Assembly: GCF_021290385.1 (NCBI RefSeq)
Contig: NZ_CP089928.1
Coordinates: forward strand, 2,464,501-2,528,500
Direction: 5' to 3'
Source of the DNA: Microbulbifer sp. YPW16
GTDB lineage: Bacteria; Pseudomonadota; Gammaproteobacteria; Pseudomonadales; Cellvibrionaceae
DNA length: 64,000 nucleotides
The position numbers and the translations under genes were made by a program. The notes under the pieces are model-generated. The model ran no database searches, was not told the DNA's origin, and saw only the letters and a list, made by a program, of their open reading frames with translations. Positions 16,463 through 25,043 of the stretch are shown piece by piece (positions within the stretch are counted from its first letter, which is position 1; every line of letters starts with the position of its first letter).

Positions 16463-17571
16463 CAGGTTTCGTCCCCCGCCGGCCGCGCGGTCCCGACCTC
16501 GGCGCACTGCTCCAGCAGCGCCTCGGGCAACCCGGCGTATAGATGGTCGAACATGGCGGTAGGAGCATCCGGTTCCCGCTGCCGGTATTCCCGCAGTTCC
16601 CGCTCGAGGATTTCCGCCAGTTCACGCTGCAGCTCCTCCTCGCGCCCGTCATCCCAGAGACCCGCGTGCTCCAGGTAACGCCGCAGCCGCTGCAGTGGTT
16701 CGCGAGCACGCGCCTGCTCCAGCTCCTCCGCCGGGCAATAGCGCGATGCATCATCGGCGGTGGTGTGGTCGCTGAGGCGGTAGCTTACTGCCTCGATCAG
16801 CATCGGCCCAGCCCCCTTGCGCGCGCGCTCGATCGCATCGGCCACCGCGGCGCGCACGGCAATCACGTCGTTGCCGTCCACCTGCAGGCAGTTGATGCCG
16901 GCGGCCACCGCCTTCTGGGCAATGGTGCAGGCCGCCGTCTGGGCCCGGCGGGAGACCGAGATGGCCCACTGGTTGTTGTTGATCACGAACACCACCGGCA
17001 GTTTCCATACCCCGGCCAGGTTGATTGCCTCGTAGAAATCCCCCTTGGAGGTGGCCCCGTCACCGGCGCTGGATACCGCCACCCTGGGTTTTGCCCCCAT
17101 CTCGCGCTGCTGGTAGGCGAGTGCGAACGCCACCCCGGCGGCGTGCAGTAGCTGCGTGGCGATAGGCACGCACAGGGGGAAATCCTCCCGGGCATGGGCA
17201 AAATCCTGGCCGCGCTCATCGCCGCCCCAGATCGCCAGGATCTCGGCAATAGTGACGCCGCGCTCCAGCAGGGCGCCGGTTTCCCGGTAGTAGGGGCAGT
17301 AGATGTCGTCCTGGCGCAGGGCGCTGCCGGTGCCGACGCCGATGGCCTCCTGGCCCAGGCTGGAGGGGTAGGTGCCCAGCTGGCCGGTGCGCTGCAGCTT
17401 CACGGCACGATCATCCACCAGCCGTGCCAGCGCCATCTGGCGGTAAAGCGCGAGCAGCGTATCCGGGGTAGCGAAGTCGGGCAGTGCCTGGGTCGCGCGT
17501 CCCTCCTCGTCGAGATACTGCAGGTGGGCAATATCGAACGAGGCTATCAGGTGCAAGCGGGGTTTGTGCAT
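16462..17571 (-). CDS. 2-oxoacid dehydrogenase E1 alpha subunit
   Basis: A 369-residue thiamine diphosphate-dependent E1 alpha subunit. The ThDP-binding signature GDGATSKGDFYEA runs to INNNQWAIS about 25 residues later; the phosphorylation-loop region reads RLSDHTTADDASRY. It decarboxylates the 2-oxoacid. Sequence style is between Bacillus-type PdhA and branched-chain BkdA, so the substrate is not settled; branched-chain oxoacids would serve branched fatty acid synthesis or amino acid catabolism. I chose ATG 17571, preceded by AAGGGA; an upstream TTG at 17601 is possible. First gene of the three-gene operon. Confidence 0.92.
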   Translation of the reverse strand: MHKPRLHLIASFDIAHLQYLDEEGRATQALPDFATPDTLLALYRQMALARLVDDRAVKLQRTGQLGTYPSSLGQEAIGVGTGSALRQDDIYCPYYRETGALLERGVTIAEILAIWGGDERGQDFAHAREDFPLCVPIATQLLHAAGVAFALAYQQREMGAKPRVAVSSAGDGATSKGDFYEAINLAGVWKLPVVFVINNNQWAISVSRRAQTAACTIAQKAVAAGINCLQVDGNDVIAVRAAVADAIERARKGAGPMLIEAVSYRLSDHTTADDASRYCPAEELEQARAREPLQRLRRYLEHAGLWDDGREEELQRELAEILERELREYRQREPDAPTAMFDHLYAGLPEALLEQCAEVGTARPAGDET

Positions 17572-17690
17572 CGGGTAATTCCCTTTATTCCCGATGCGCA
17601 AGTGTAATGGATCAGCCGGTGGATGCCGGCAGGCGGGGAGGGGATAGCCGCCGGTTTTTCAGCCGCTGCGGCCATCCCCCGCTGTTGGAA

Positions 17691-19052
17691 TCAGGATTTC
17701 CTGGTGGGGCGCTGCCAGCCGCTGACGTTGCGCTGCTTGCCGCGGGCCACCGCCAGGTCCTCATCCGGCACCTCCCGGGTGATGGTGGAACCGGCGCCCA
17801 CGGTTGCCCCCGCACCCACCCGGACTGGAGCCACAAGGGCGGTATTGGAGCCGATAAAGGCGCCGTCACCGATTTCAGTCAGTGACTTGTTAACGCCATC
17901 GTAATTACAGGTAATGGTGCCGGCGCCGATATTTACCTGCTCGCCCACCCGGGCATCGCCCACATAGGACAGGTGATTGACCTTGCTGCCGCGGCCGATG
18001 TGGGCCTTCTTGGTCTCGACAAAATTGCCCACCTTGGCCCCGTCCGCCAGCTCGGTACCGGGGCGCAGGCGCGCAAACGGGCCGATGGCGCAGGCTTCGC
18101 CGACCTGTGCATCCTCGATTATGGAATTCGCCTCGACCCTTGTGCCTGCAGCCAGCCGGCAGTTTTTCAGCAGGCAGTTGGGGCCCACCTGCACGCCATC
18201 GCCCAGGACCACCTCGCCTTCGAAGACACAATTGATATCGATCGAAACATCCGTGCCGCACTCGAGCCTACCCCGCAGGTCAAAGCGGGCCGGGTCCAGT
18301 AAAGTAACCCCCGCATTCATCAGCGCCAGCGCGCGACCGTGCTGCAGGGCACGCTCCATCTGTGCCTGCTGGGCGCGGCTGTTGACGCCGGCGACTTCCA
18401 ACGGGTCGCTGGCGCGCACGCCGGTTACCCCAATATTCTCGCTGACAGAGCGCGCGATAACGTCGGTGAGGTAATACTCACCCTGGGCATTGTCGCTGGA
18501 GAGCTCCGGCAGCCACTGCTTCAGCAGGTCCGCCGGTGCCGCCAGGATACCGGTGTTCACCTCGCGGATCGCCAGGGTATCGGCGTCGGCATCCTTTTCC
18601 TCGACGATGGCCTGTACCCGGCCGCTGTCGTCCCGCACGATACGGCCATAGCCGGCCGGGTTCGCCATTTCCACCGACAGCAACGCCGGCCCCCGGTCGG
18701 AGGAGGAGAGCAGCGATTGCAGGGTGCCCGCCTTGACCAGCGGCACGTCACCGTAGAGGACCAGTACGGTGGCACCGGCACGGAAGTTGGGAATCGCCTG
18801 GGCCACTGCGTGGCCGGTGCCCAGTTGTTCCGCCTGCTCGACGAACTTCACTCCGCTGCCGGCATACTGCTCCCGCACCAACTCGGCGCCGTGACCCACC
18901 ACCACGGTAATTTCCACATCCCCCAGCTGCTGCGCGGTTTCAATCACCCGACCCAGCATGGGTACGCCACCGATCGGGTGCAGGACCTTGGGCAGGTCAG
19001 AGCGCATCCGGGTGCCTTTGCCCGCAGCGAGAATAACGATATCAGTGGCCAT
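17691..19052 (-). CDS. glmU: Bifunctional GlmU: GlcN-1-P acetyltransferase / UDP-GlcNAc pyrophosphorylase
   Basis: A 453-residue GlmU (E. coli 456). The uridyltransferase domain begins VILAAGKGTRMRSDLPKVLH, with LYGDVPLV further on; the C-terminal left-handed beta helix supplies acetyltransferase activity, with hexapeptide repeats from about residue 250 and the KVGNFVETKKA and NYDGVNK motifs. It makes UDP-GlcNAc. The start at 19052 is preferred because the pyrophosphorylase motif begins there and AGAAAGAGG precedes it. In many relatives glmU adjoins atpC and glmS; here about 7 kb of other genes separate it from atpC. Confidence 0.98.
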   Translation of the reverse strand: MATDIVILAAGKGTRMRSDLPKVLHPIGGVPMLGRVIETAQQLGDVEITVVVGHGAELVREQYAGSGVKFVEQAEQLGTGHAVAQAIPNFRAGATVLVLYGDVPLVKAGTLQSLLSSSDRGPALLSVEMANPAGYGRIVRDDSGRVQAIVEEKDADADTLAIREVNTGILAAPADLLKQWLPELSSDNAQGEYYLTDVIARSVSENIGVTGVRASDPLEVAGVNSRAQQAQMERALQHGRALALMNAGVTLLDPARFDLRGRLECGTDVSIDINCVFEGEVVLGDGVQVGPNCLLKNCRLAAGTRVEANSIIEDAQVGEACAIGPFARLRPGTELADGAKVGNFVETKKAHIGRGSKVNHLSYVGDARVGEQVNIGAGTITCNYDGVNKSLTEIGDGAFIGSNTALVAPVRVGAGATVGAGSTITREVPDEDLAVARGKQRNVSGWQRPTRKS

Positions 19053-19188
19053 GGAACCTCTTTCTGACTCAACGGTAAGACTAGGGCGGCAATTGTGGCC
19101 AGTTCCACCAGCGATCACAAGCGCAGGGCCATCTTGCGGCACCTAGACTATTGCACACGTGCAAAAGCGCGCGGGCAGGAGAGGGGAC

Positions 19189-20079
19189 GTGGAACGGAAG
19201 GGCTTGTGGCTATCCATACTCGGTTGCCTGGCGATGGCGGCACTGGCGTTCCTTTTTACTTCCCTTTCCGGGTCGGCTGCGATTTTCCTGGATGGTGTCT
19301 TTTCACTGGTGAACTTTGTCATGTCGCTGGTAATGCTGCGGGTATCACAGCTGCTGCACCGCGCACCGGACCGGCGTTTCCACTTCGGCTATGCCAGTTT
19401 CGAACCCGCATTCAATGTCCTGCAAAGCCTGGTGAACCTGGGCGTCATGCTGATGGCCCTGTCATCCGCGGTGTTTGCGCTGTACCGGGGCGGCCGCGCT
19501 GTGGAAAGCGGTCCGGCGGTGCTTTATGCGGCGGTGGCAATGCTCGGTTGCCTGGTAATCTACATAGTGCTTCGCCGGATTGGGCGGATCTCCGGCTCCA
19601 CCCTGATCCAGGTGGACGCCTTCAGCTGGTTGATTGACTGCTTCCTCAGCGGTGTTGTGCTGGTGGCATTTTCGGTGGTATGGATCTGGGGCGCGCGGCT
19701 GGGTCCGTGGTTACCCTATGTGGATTCCTGGCTGGTGATCGCAATGGTGGTGGTGATGCTGCCGATTCCGGCCCGCATCCTGTACCGGAACCTGATGGAA
19801 GTGCTGTTGGCGGCCCCGTCGGCGGAGCTGCAACTGGATATACACCGCGCCTTTACCCGGGCCATCCGGGATATCCCGGCCCGGGACTGGTCTCTCAGTA
19901 TCAACAAGGCCGGGCGCAGCATTTACCTCCACGCCCGTATCCTGGTGGAGGAAAACCAGGAGCAGTGCCCGATCTCCCAAGCCGATACCTGGCGGGAGGT
20001 TCTGGTGGAGCGAATGGCTGACCTGGTAGAAGAACAGGAATTCGACGTGGTGTTTACCTCCGACGCCGATTACCTCTGA
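19189..20079 (+). CDS. Cation diffusion facilitator-like protein with altered metal site
   Basis: A 296-residue protein with six predicted helices and a C-terminal cytosolic domain (from about residue 210), the CDF plan. The family loop FHFGYASFEPAFN is clear. However, the TM2 metal motif that normally reads D-x-x-H/D-S-L-V-D is DGVFSLVN, and the TM5 motif D-A-x-H-x-x-x-D is DAFSWLID: Phe, Asn and Ser replace three of the four usual ligands. It may carry another cation or have lost transport. The GTG at 19189, preceded by GGAGAGGGG, is the likely start; a GTG ten codons upstream is an alternative. Its end overlaps the convergent FNT gene by 10 bases. Confidence 0.8.
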   Translation: MERKGLWLSILGCLAMAALAFLFTSLSGSAAIFLDGVFSLVNFVMSLVMLRVSQLLHRAPDRRFHFGYASFEPAFNVLQSLVNLGVMLMALSSAVFALYRGGRAVESGPAVLYAAVAMLGCLVIYIVLRRIGRISGSTLIQVDAFSWLIDCFLSGVVLVAFSVVWIWGARLGPWLPYVDSWLVIAMVVVMLPIPARILYRNLMEVLLAAPSAELQLDIHRAFTRAIRDIPARDWSLSINKAGRSIYLHARILVEENQEQCPISQADTWREVLVERMADLVEEQEFDVVFTSDADYL

Positions 20080-20918
20080 GATCGCCGGGGCCAGGGCTTT
20101 TCAGACTTTTCTTCTTGTGCTGCCTTGTCGCTGCTGACATAGCCATACTTCAGCATCCCCACGAATACGCTGCCACCGACGGTATTACCAATGGTGGCCC
20201 AGGCGATATAACCCAGCATTTCGCTGGTATCGATCGCACCGGCATTGCCCAGCCAACCGCTGAACATGGCGACGGATCCCGCCACACAGTGGGCCAGGCC
20301 GCCAACCCCGATCACAAAGGTGATCAGGATAATCAGCACCACACGGCCGATCGTATCCTGCGATGAAGTGGCGACCCAGCCCAACAGGCCCATCAGCCAG
20401 CCTGCCAGCACGGCCCCCAGGAATATCCCGGAGCCGGACTGCTCAAGGCTTTTTACGCCATAGTGTGAAAGTGCCTGCGGATCAATATAGGGGCTCACTT
20501 CCTCATACTGGGCCAGCAGCAGGCCGAACATCAGGGCACCAAGCAGGTTTCCGCTGTAGATCACCCCCCAGACACGGCCCAGAGCCCAGACACTTCTGCG
20601 ACGATCGAGGACCGGAAGTATCGCCAGGGTAGTGTGCTCGGTGAACAGGTCGGTCCGGCCGATAATTACCATTACGAAACCGATGGGATAGCTGGCGGCC
20701 AGCAACAGGTGCAGCTGGCTCTTCCCCAGGTCTTCATTGAACAGGGTGTAGAGCACTGCCATAAGGAAGAAACTGAAGCCAATTTCCAGGCCCGCAGCGG
20801 TTGCGGACATAAACAGCGAGGAGGAATTGCGACGGTACTCATGCAGGCTGGCGGCCATCTGCTCCTGCAGTATTTCGCGGTCGCTTTTGGGTTTGTCAGA
20901 ATCACCGTTGGTTGCCAT
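20070..20918 (-). CDS. Formate/nitrite transporter family channel (YfdC-like)
   Basis: A 282-residue FNT family protein with six helices and a hydrophilic N-terminus (KSDREILQEQMAASLHEYRR). Family motifs include GRTDLFTEHT, SGNLLGALMFG in the third helix and GLAHCVAGSVAMF in the re-entrant region. FNT pentamers conduct small monovalent anions such as formate, nitrite or hydrosulfide; the YfdC branch has no proven substrate. The start at 20918 (MATNGDSDK) is chosen over 21029, because the upstream residues lack family likeness. Confidence 0.85.
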   Translation of the reverse strand: MATNGDSDKPKSDREILQEQMAASLHEYRRNSSSLFMSATAAGLEIGFSFFLMAVLYTLFNEDLGKSQLHLLLAASYPIGFVMVIIGRTDLFTEHTTLAILPVLDRRRSVWALGRVWGVIYSGNLLGALMFGLLLAQYEEVSPYIDPQALSHYGVKSLEQSGSGIFLGAVLAGWLMGLLGWVATSSQDTIGRVVLIILITFVIGVGGLAHCVAGSVAMFSGWLGNAGAIDTSEMLGYIAWATIGNTVGGSVFVGMLKYGYVSSDKAAQEEKSEKPWPRRSQR

Positions 20919-21378
20919 GCACCGGCCCTGGTTTCCAGCAGCTACCACGAAGTGTGGCGCACTTGTGCAGGCTTTTAGCTTAGACCATCCGGGATTATGG
21001 GCCTGCGCAAAGCCGCTGGCCGGCACCACCAGGCGGAAGGCACGGGATATTTCGACTCGAGCTGACGCAAGTTTCCGGAACCACCATTTCAGCCTTGGCG
21101 ACTATGGCAAAATTGAACACTGGTGTGACCATCTGGCCCAATAAGCAGGGAGGGCTTACCGTCGATGCACGGTGGGTGTGTTCTCAGTTTTCCTGGTTTA
21201 TGATCACGCATATGCAGGGACGCATATTCAGTTTTCAGGTGAGGACCGTCACCAAAGTGGATGGACCACATCCCAATCCCCTGCCTGTTTCCGGTTAACC
21301 GATAAACCCGGGTTCAAACCTGCGTAGCCCTGCAATTGGGTTACCGGCACTGTTTTGCCGCTGACATTCCGACAAGCC
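20919..21378. other. 460-base gap without a supported gene
   Basis: The stretch between the divergent FNT and glycosyltransferase genes holds only short frames without family likeness. I see no convincing promoter, RNA or repeat apart from a small GGTTAACC palindrome near 21293. Base composition is slightly more AT-rich than the surroundings. Confidence 0.5.
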
Positions 21379-22695
21379 ATGAAAAGCACTGTGAAAAAGG
21401 TTCTCCTGATTACCCCGCAAGCTTCCGAGGCCTTTGGTGGTGAGGCAATGCTCCCTGTGCAATATTTCCGCCATTTGCCCGCTGCCGGGATAGAAGTTGC
21501 CATGATTGTGCATGAACGGGCCCGGCGTGAACTGGAAGGGCTGTTCCCCGGGCGCCAGGACCAGATCCACTTTGTGAAGGATTCATGGCTACACCGGTTG
21601 CTCTATCGTTGCGGGCGCCTGCTACCCCAGCGAATCGCCAGCTTCACCACCGTCTTCGCTGTCGACCTCCTGACCGAAAGGGCACAGAAGCGGATTGCCC
21701 TTCAGCTCATCCGCAAGGAGCGTATAGACCTGGTACATGTCCCGATCCGGGTTTCACCCAGACTCCCATCCAGTATCCACAACCTGGGACGGCCTGTGGT
21801 ATTTGGTCCGCTCAACGGTGGCATGACCTTTCCCGATGGCTTTGTCCACCAGCAGGCCTGGCTGGAAAAGGCATTTATGGATGCGGGACGCACATTGTCA
21901 TACCTGGCCAACCGATTCATACCGGGCAAGCCTCGGGCCACCACAGTGGTCGTCGCGAATGCCCGGACGAGAAAGGCGCTTCCTGTGACGACAGGAATGA
22001 AGATCGTGGAGCTGGTGGAGAATGGGGTAGACCTCTCACTCTTCCAGGCAAGGCCGGCGCGAAAGAGGCAAGCCTCCGATTCCTGCCGTTTCGTATTCCT
22101 GGGTCGGTTGGTGGACTGGAAATGTGTCGACATGTTGCTCGAGGCCATGGCCCGCCTGAATTCAGCTGGTCTTGCTCCGGAACTGGAGATCATCGGTGAC
22201 GGTCCAGAAAGGCCTGCACTTGAGCGTCTTTCCAATTCTCTCGGCCTCAGCCAGCAGGTACGCTTTCGTGGCTTTGTCCCGCAGCGGGACTGCCCGGCAC
22301 AGCTGGCCCAATGTGATTGCCTGGTGTTACCCAGCATGTATGAATGCGGCGGTGCTGTGGTACTGGAAGCCATGGCTATGGGTCGGCCGGTGATAGCCAC
22401 CAATTGGGGGGGGCCGGCGGACTACCTGGACGCCGCATGCGGCATGCTTGTCGATCCCGGTAATGGCCGCCGGGATTTTATCGTGCGGCTGGCAGAGGCG
22501 ATGCGCGCAATCATTGCCGACCCCGCCGGGGCTGAAGCCATGGGGGCAGCGGGGCGCGCCAAGGTGACGCGCCAGTTTGACTGGTCGAAAAAGGCCGGGA
22601 AAATGGTCGAGGTTTACGCCGCCACACTAAAGGCAGGCCAGTCCCCGCGTTGCAAGGTGCCGCTGCCGGAAAAAGCCATAACGCGGTGTGGTTAA
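21379..22695 (+). CDS. Glycosyltransferase family 4 protein
   Basis: A 438-residue GT-B fold glycosyltransferase. The N-terminal acceptor domain starts KKVLLITPQASEAFGGEA with the Gly-rich loop of this family; the donor domain begins near CRFVFLGRLVDWKCVDMLLEA, includes LEIIGDGPERPALE, and ends with the E-x7-E element ECGGAVVLE that binds the sugar nucleotide. A retaining enzyme acting on surface polysaccharide or a glycolipid is likely. The ATG at 21379 starts directly at the first strand; a TTG at 21355 is an alternative. No other polysaccharide genes adjoin it, so it looks like an orphan accessory gene. Confidence 0.88.
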   Translation: MKSTVKKVLLITPQASEAFGGEAMLPVQYFRHLPAAGIEVAMIVHERARRELEGLFPGRQDQIHFVKDSWLHRLLYRCGRLLPQRIASFTTVFAVDLLTERAQKRIALQLIRKERIDLVHVPIRVSPRLPSSIHNLGRPVVFGPLNGGMTFPDGFVHQQAWLEKAFMDAGRTLSYLANRFIPGKPRATTVVVANARTRKALPVTTGMKIVELVENGVDLSLFQARPARKRQASDSCRFVFLGRLVDWKCVDMLLEAMARLNSAGLAPELEIIGDGPERPALERLSNSLGLSQQVRFRGFVPQRDCPAQLAQCDCLVLPSMYECGGAVVLEAMAMGRPVIATNWGGPADYLDAACGMLVDPGNGRRDFIVRLAEAMRAIIADPAGAEAMGAAGRAKVTRQFDWSKKAGKMVEVYAATLKAGQSPRCKVPLPEKAITRCG

Positions 22696-22705
22696 GCAGT
22701 GCCCC

Positions 22706-23335
22706 TCAGGCGTCGCTGGTTTCCGCCGCCAGGGCCTCATCCAGTTCGGTAGCCCGGCGGAAAGCCTTGCGGTCACTCACCCGGGCAAAATAATCGATAA
22801 ATTCCTGTCGTTTTTCGATAGTCCCGAACTGTAGTCCCCAGCCAACCTGGGCACCGACATACACATCCGCAGCGGTGAATCGCTTGCCGGCGATATAGGG
22901 GTTGTCCGTTACCCCACGGGAGAGGGCATCCAGTGCCAGCCCATAATTGCCGTAGCCAGCCATGCGCTGCTTTTCGGGTGCGGGATCACCACCAAAAATG
23001 CTCCGGTTGGTCAGAGCCGCCTCAATGGGCCCCGCGGTAAAGAACAGCCAGCGATAGTAAGCGGCCCGTTCCTCCCGGGTAGGTGCGAGACCTGCTTCCG
23101 GATATGCCTCTGCCAGATATGCACAGATGGCAGCGGTCTCAGTCACCACCTGGCCATTGTGAACAACAACGGGTACTTTGCCCATCGGGTTGATGGCATG
23201 GAACGTCGCGGATTTCATCCCTGCGCCGTACTCGACCACCTCCACCTTATACGGCTGGCCGATTTCCTCGAGCATCCAGCGGACAATGCGTCCGCGAGAC
23301 TGGGGGTTGGTATAGAAAACCAGTTGATCAGTCAT
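22706..23335 (-). CDS. Glutathione S-transferase
   Basis: A 209-residue cytosolic GST. The N-terminal thioredoxin-like domain reads MTDQLVFYTNPQSRGRIVRW, with a Ser in place of the usual catalytic Tyr/Cys region (NPQSRGR), then NPMGKVPVVV with the cis-Pro and TETAAICAYLA, the Glu-Thr/Ser pair that binds the glutathione gamma-glutamyl group. The C-terminal helical domain contains IAGKRFTAADVYVG. Substrate unknown. The stop lies 10 bases from the end of the convergent glycosyltransferase gene. Confidence 0.9.
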   Translation of the reverse strand: MTDQLVFYTNPQSRGRIVRWMLEEIGQPYKVEVVEYGAGMKSATFHAINPMGKVPVVVHNGQVVTETAAICAYLAEAYPEAGLAPTREERAAYYRWLFFTAGPIEAALTNRSIFGGDPAPEKQRMAGYGNYGLALDALSRGVTDNPYIAGKRFTAADVYVGAQVGWGLQFGTIEKRQEFIDYFARVSDRKAFRRATELDEALAAETSDA

Positions 23336-23484
23336 TTGGCTAAGTCCTCTGTGGAAAACACTGGAGAGTCTATTCCGGTTGCTGCAGTCCAGACGAGTGA
23401 TACGCGCGACAGCGCCGGGAAATCACAAATAATTCACAAACGCCCAGCAGGTACAGATGTACCGCTCCGGGATAAAGTCGGTAT

Positions 23485-24579
23485 TCAGGATCCAGCGGTT
23501 ACTGAAGGGGAGGCGGGGATTCCGCGCTGCTGTGCCCACATTACCGCCGCCTCGATGGCATCACCCCATTCATTCACGAGCTCACGGGCGAACTGTATTT
23601 CCCTGTCCAGGGAAAATTCCTGGCCCTGCGGATCCTTGGCGTGTTTGGGGGCGATGCTTTCCCATGCCTGGGCCAGCTCCAGCGTCGATAACCCGAGTTC
23701 CAGTTGCCGGTTGGCCCGGGACAGGCTTTCGACGGGATCCGCGCGCAATGATTCCAGCGTTAACGGTGCGGTCTCGGTCGCCCCCGTTCCGCCCGCCACG
23801 GACGACATGGCGGTGGCCTGGGCTGCATAGGCACAGGCAAGCAGGCAACAGATGCTGGTCATGGAACCGGGATAAGATTGTGCCTCGCTCACTAGACTGG
23901 CGGGAACTGAACCCACCTGGCGAAGCCTTTCAAGTAGTTCGAGGGTTTGCCTGATCCTGGGCTTGCCGCCACGGAATATTGCAACGATATAGGCGCGGAG
24001 ATCACAGGTCATCGACAGTATCCGGTAATTTCCGTTTTCTGCACCGCCGGTCGCCAGCAGGATATTGTCCCAGTTGGACAGCTTGATCGCAGGCCTGGCA
24101 TAAGGCGCCATTGAGAAGCACAGTCGCGCCACAGTGCGATCAAATAACTTCTGTGTCTCGCTAAGGTGGGCCGGATCAACCAGTCCCGGCAAGCAGGCGT
24201 TGGATAACCGGGTAATTGCCCGCGGCTCCCGCAGTACAAAGGATTTGCCCGGAACTGACAGTACGCGGCTCAACAGGGTGGAACCACAGAAACCAGAATG
24301 GATAATCAAGGTGCCGGTCACTTCCCCGGGCGCGGGGTCGCTACGCCATCCGCGCAGCCTCTCTGCCGTTATTGCAACCAGGTCATTGGTGGCAGCCAGC
24401 GGGTGCCGGCCATCATGGAAGGGCATTGTCTCGATATGATCTATCGACACCTGTGCGAAATGGAATTCATCTGTCTCTGCATCGTAGTCAACCGGTAACC
24501 AGCTGGAATCGTCAAGAATCTCAGTGGTGCTCTCCATGGATAACGCCCGTCCGGGACGGCAAATTCCAGTTGCACTCAT
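23485..24579 (-). CDS. Sulfotransferase-like P-loop protein
   Basis: A 364-residue protein with a sulfotransferase-type nucleotide loop: LIIHSGFCGSTLLSRVL at about residues 91-107, where the 5'-phosphosulfate loop of PAPS sulfotransferases sits, followed by FVLREPRAITRL. The remaining sequence is weakly conserved and probably helical; two Cys-rich patches (SMTSICCLLACAYAAQ) lie in the middle. It may transfer sulfate, or only share the fold. ATG 24579 has GGGAGAG about 10 bases upstream; ATG 24537 is an alternative start. The neighbours give no pathway. Confidence 0.6.
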   Translation of the reverse strand: MSATGICRPGRALSMESTTEILDDSSWLPVDYDAETDEFHFAQVSIDHIETMPFHDGRHPLAATNDLVAITAERLRGWRSDPAPGEVTGTLIIHSGFCGSTLLSRVLSVPGKSFVLREPRAITRLSNACLPGLVDPAHLSETQKLFDRTVARLCFSMAPYARPAIKLSNWDNILLATGGAENGNYRILSMTCDLRAYIVAIFRGGKPRIRQTLELLERLRQVGSVPASLVSEAQSYPGSMTSICCLLACAYAAQATAMSSVAGGTGATETAPLTLESLRADPVESLSRANRQLELGLSTLELAQAWESIAPKHAKDPQGQEFSLDREIQFARELVNEWGDAIEAAVMWAQQRGIPASPSVTAGS

Positions 24580-25043
24580 GACTACTTACTCTCCCGAGTC
24601 CACACCAGCAGTGATGCGATTTTTGTTCATTTTTCTTGTGCTGGCATCACGTGATCGATATACCGACGGGTATATCTGCAGGTATCCGCCGTACACACAA
24701 AGTGACGGATGGTGAGTCATGGGTCAATTCGTCTGGTCGCTGTGGGGACTGGACCCGTCGCAAACGCACTGCGTCCTGTCGCAGCAACGCACGCGGGCAA
24801 GTCCTGTGATATGGAAAGGTGCTGCTTACAGTAGCGGAAAAATTCTACTGCCTGCTGCTCGAGCAGGCCGGTGAATACGACGGCAGGGAAAAAGAGGCTG
24901 GCGAGGCGCGGGAGTTTATCCGCAAACAGCAGCGACTGACGGAGCCTGCAATCTGAACCAGGTGTTGGCTCCGATAGTGATGTCACCAGATTACCGTTAC
25001 CACGCCCCGATTCCCCGAACGACGGGATTTCCCGGTTTGGGCA
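24580..25043. other. Gap with two short overlapping plus-strand frames
   Basis: This 464-base stretch between two minus-strand genes holds two short plus-strand frames: 24719-24874 (starts MGQFVWSLWGLDPSQT) and 24819-24956 (listed separately). The two overlap in different frames, which could mean a frameshifted small gene. An AT-rich block lies at about 24615-24690. Confidence 0.4.
24819..24956 (+). CDS. Possible small protein, 45 residues
   Basis: Starting at GTG 24819, the frame reads LLTVAEKFYCLLLEQAG and continues with a highly charged helix (YDGREKEAGEAREFIRKQQR) to a stop at 24954. The amphipathic, Glu/Arg-rich composition looks protein-like. A GGAAA lies directly before the start, too close for a good ribosome site, and the frame is closed by a TGA at 24807. 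It may be the 3' part of a small gene whose 5' part (24719 onward) lies in another frame. I do not recognise it. Confidence 0.25.
   Translation: MLLTVAEKFYCLLLEQAGEYDGREKEAGEAREFIRKQQRLTEPAI

Noticed and set aside
19152-19165. TTGCACACGTGCAA upstream of the CDF gene as an operator
   Set aside because: Only 5-base arms, not a perfect palindrome, and overlapped by an alternative start region; too weak to call.
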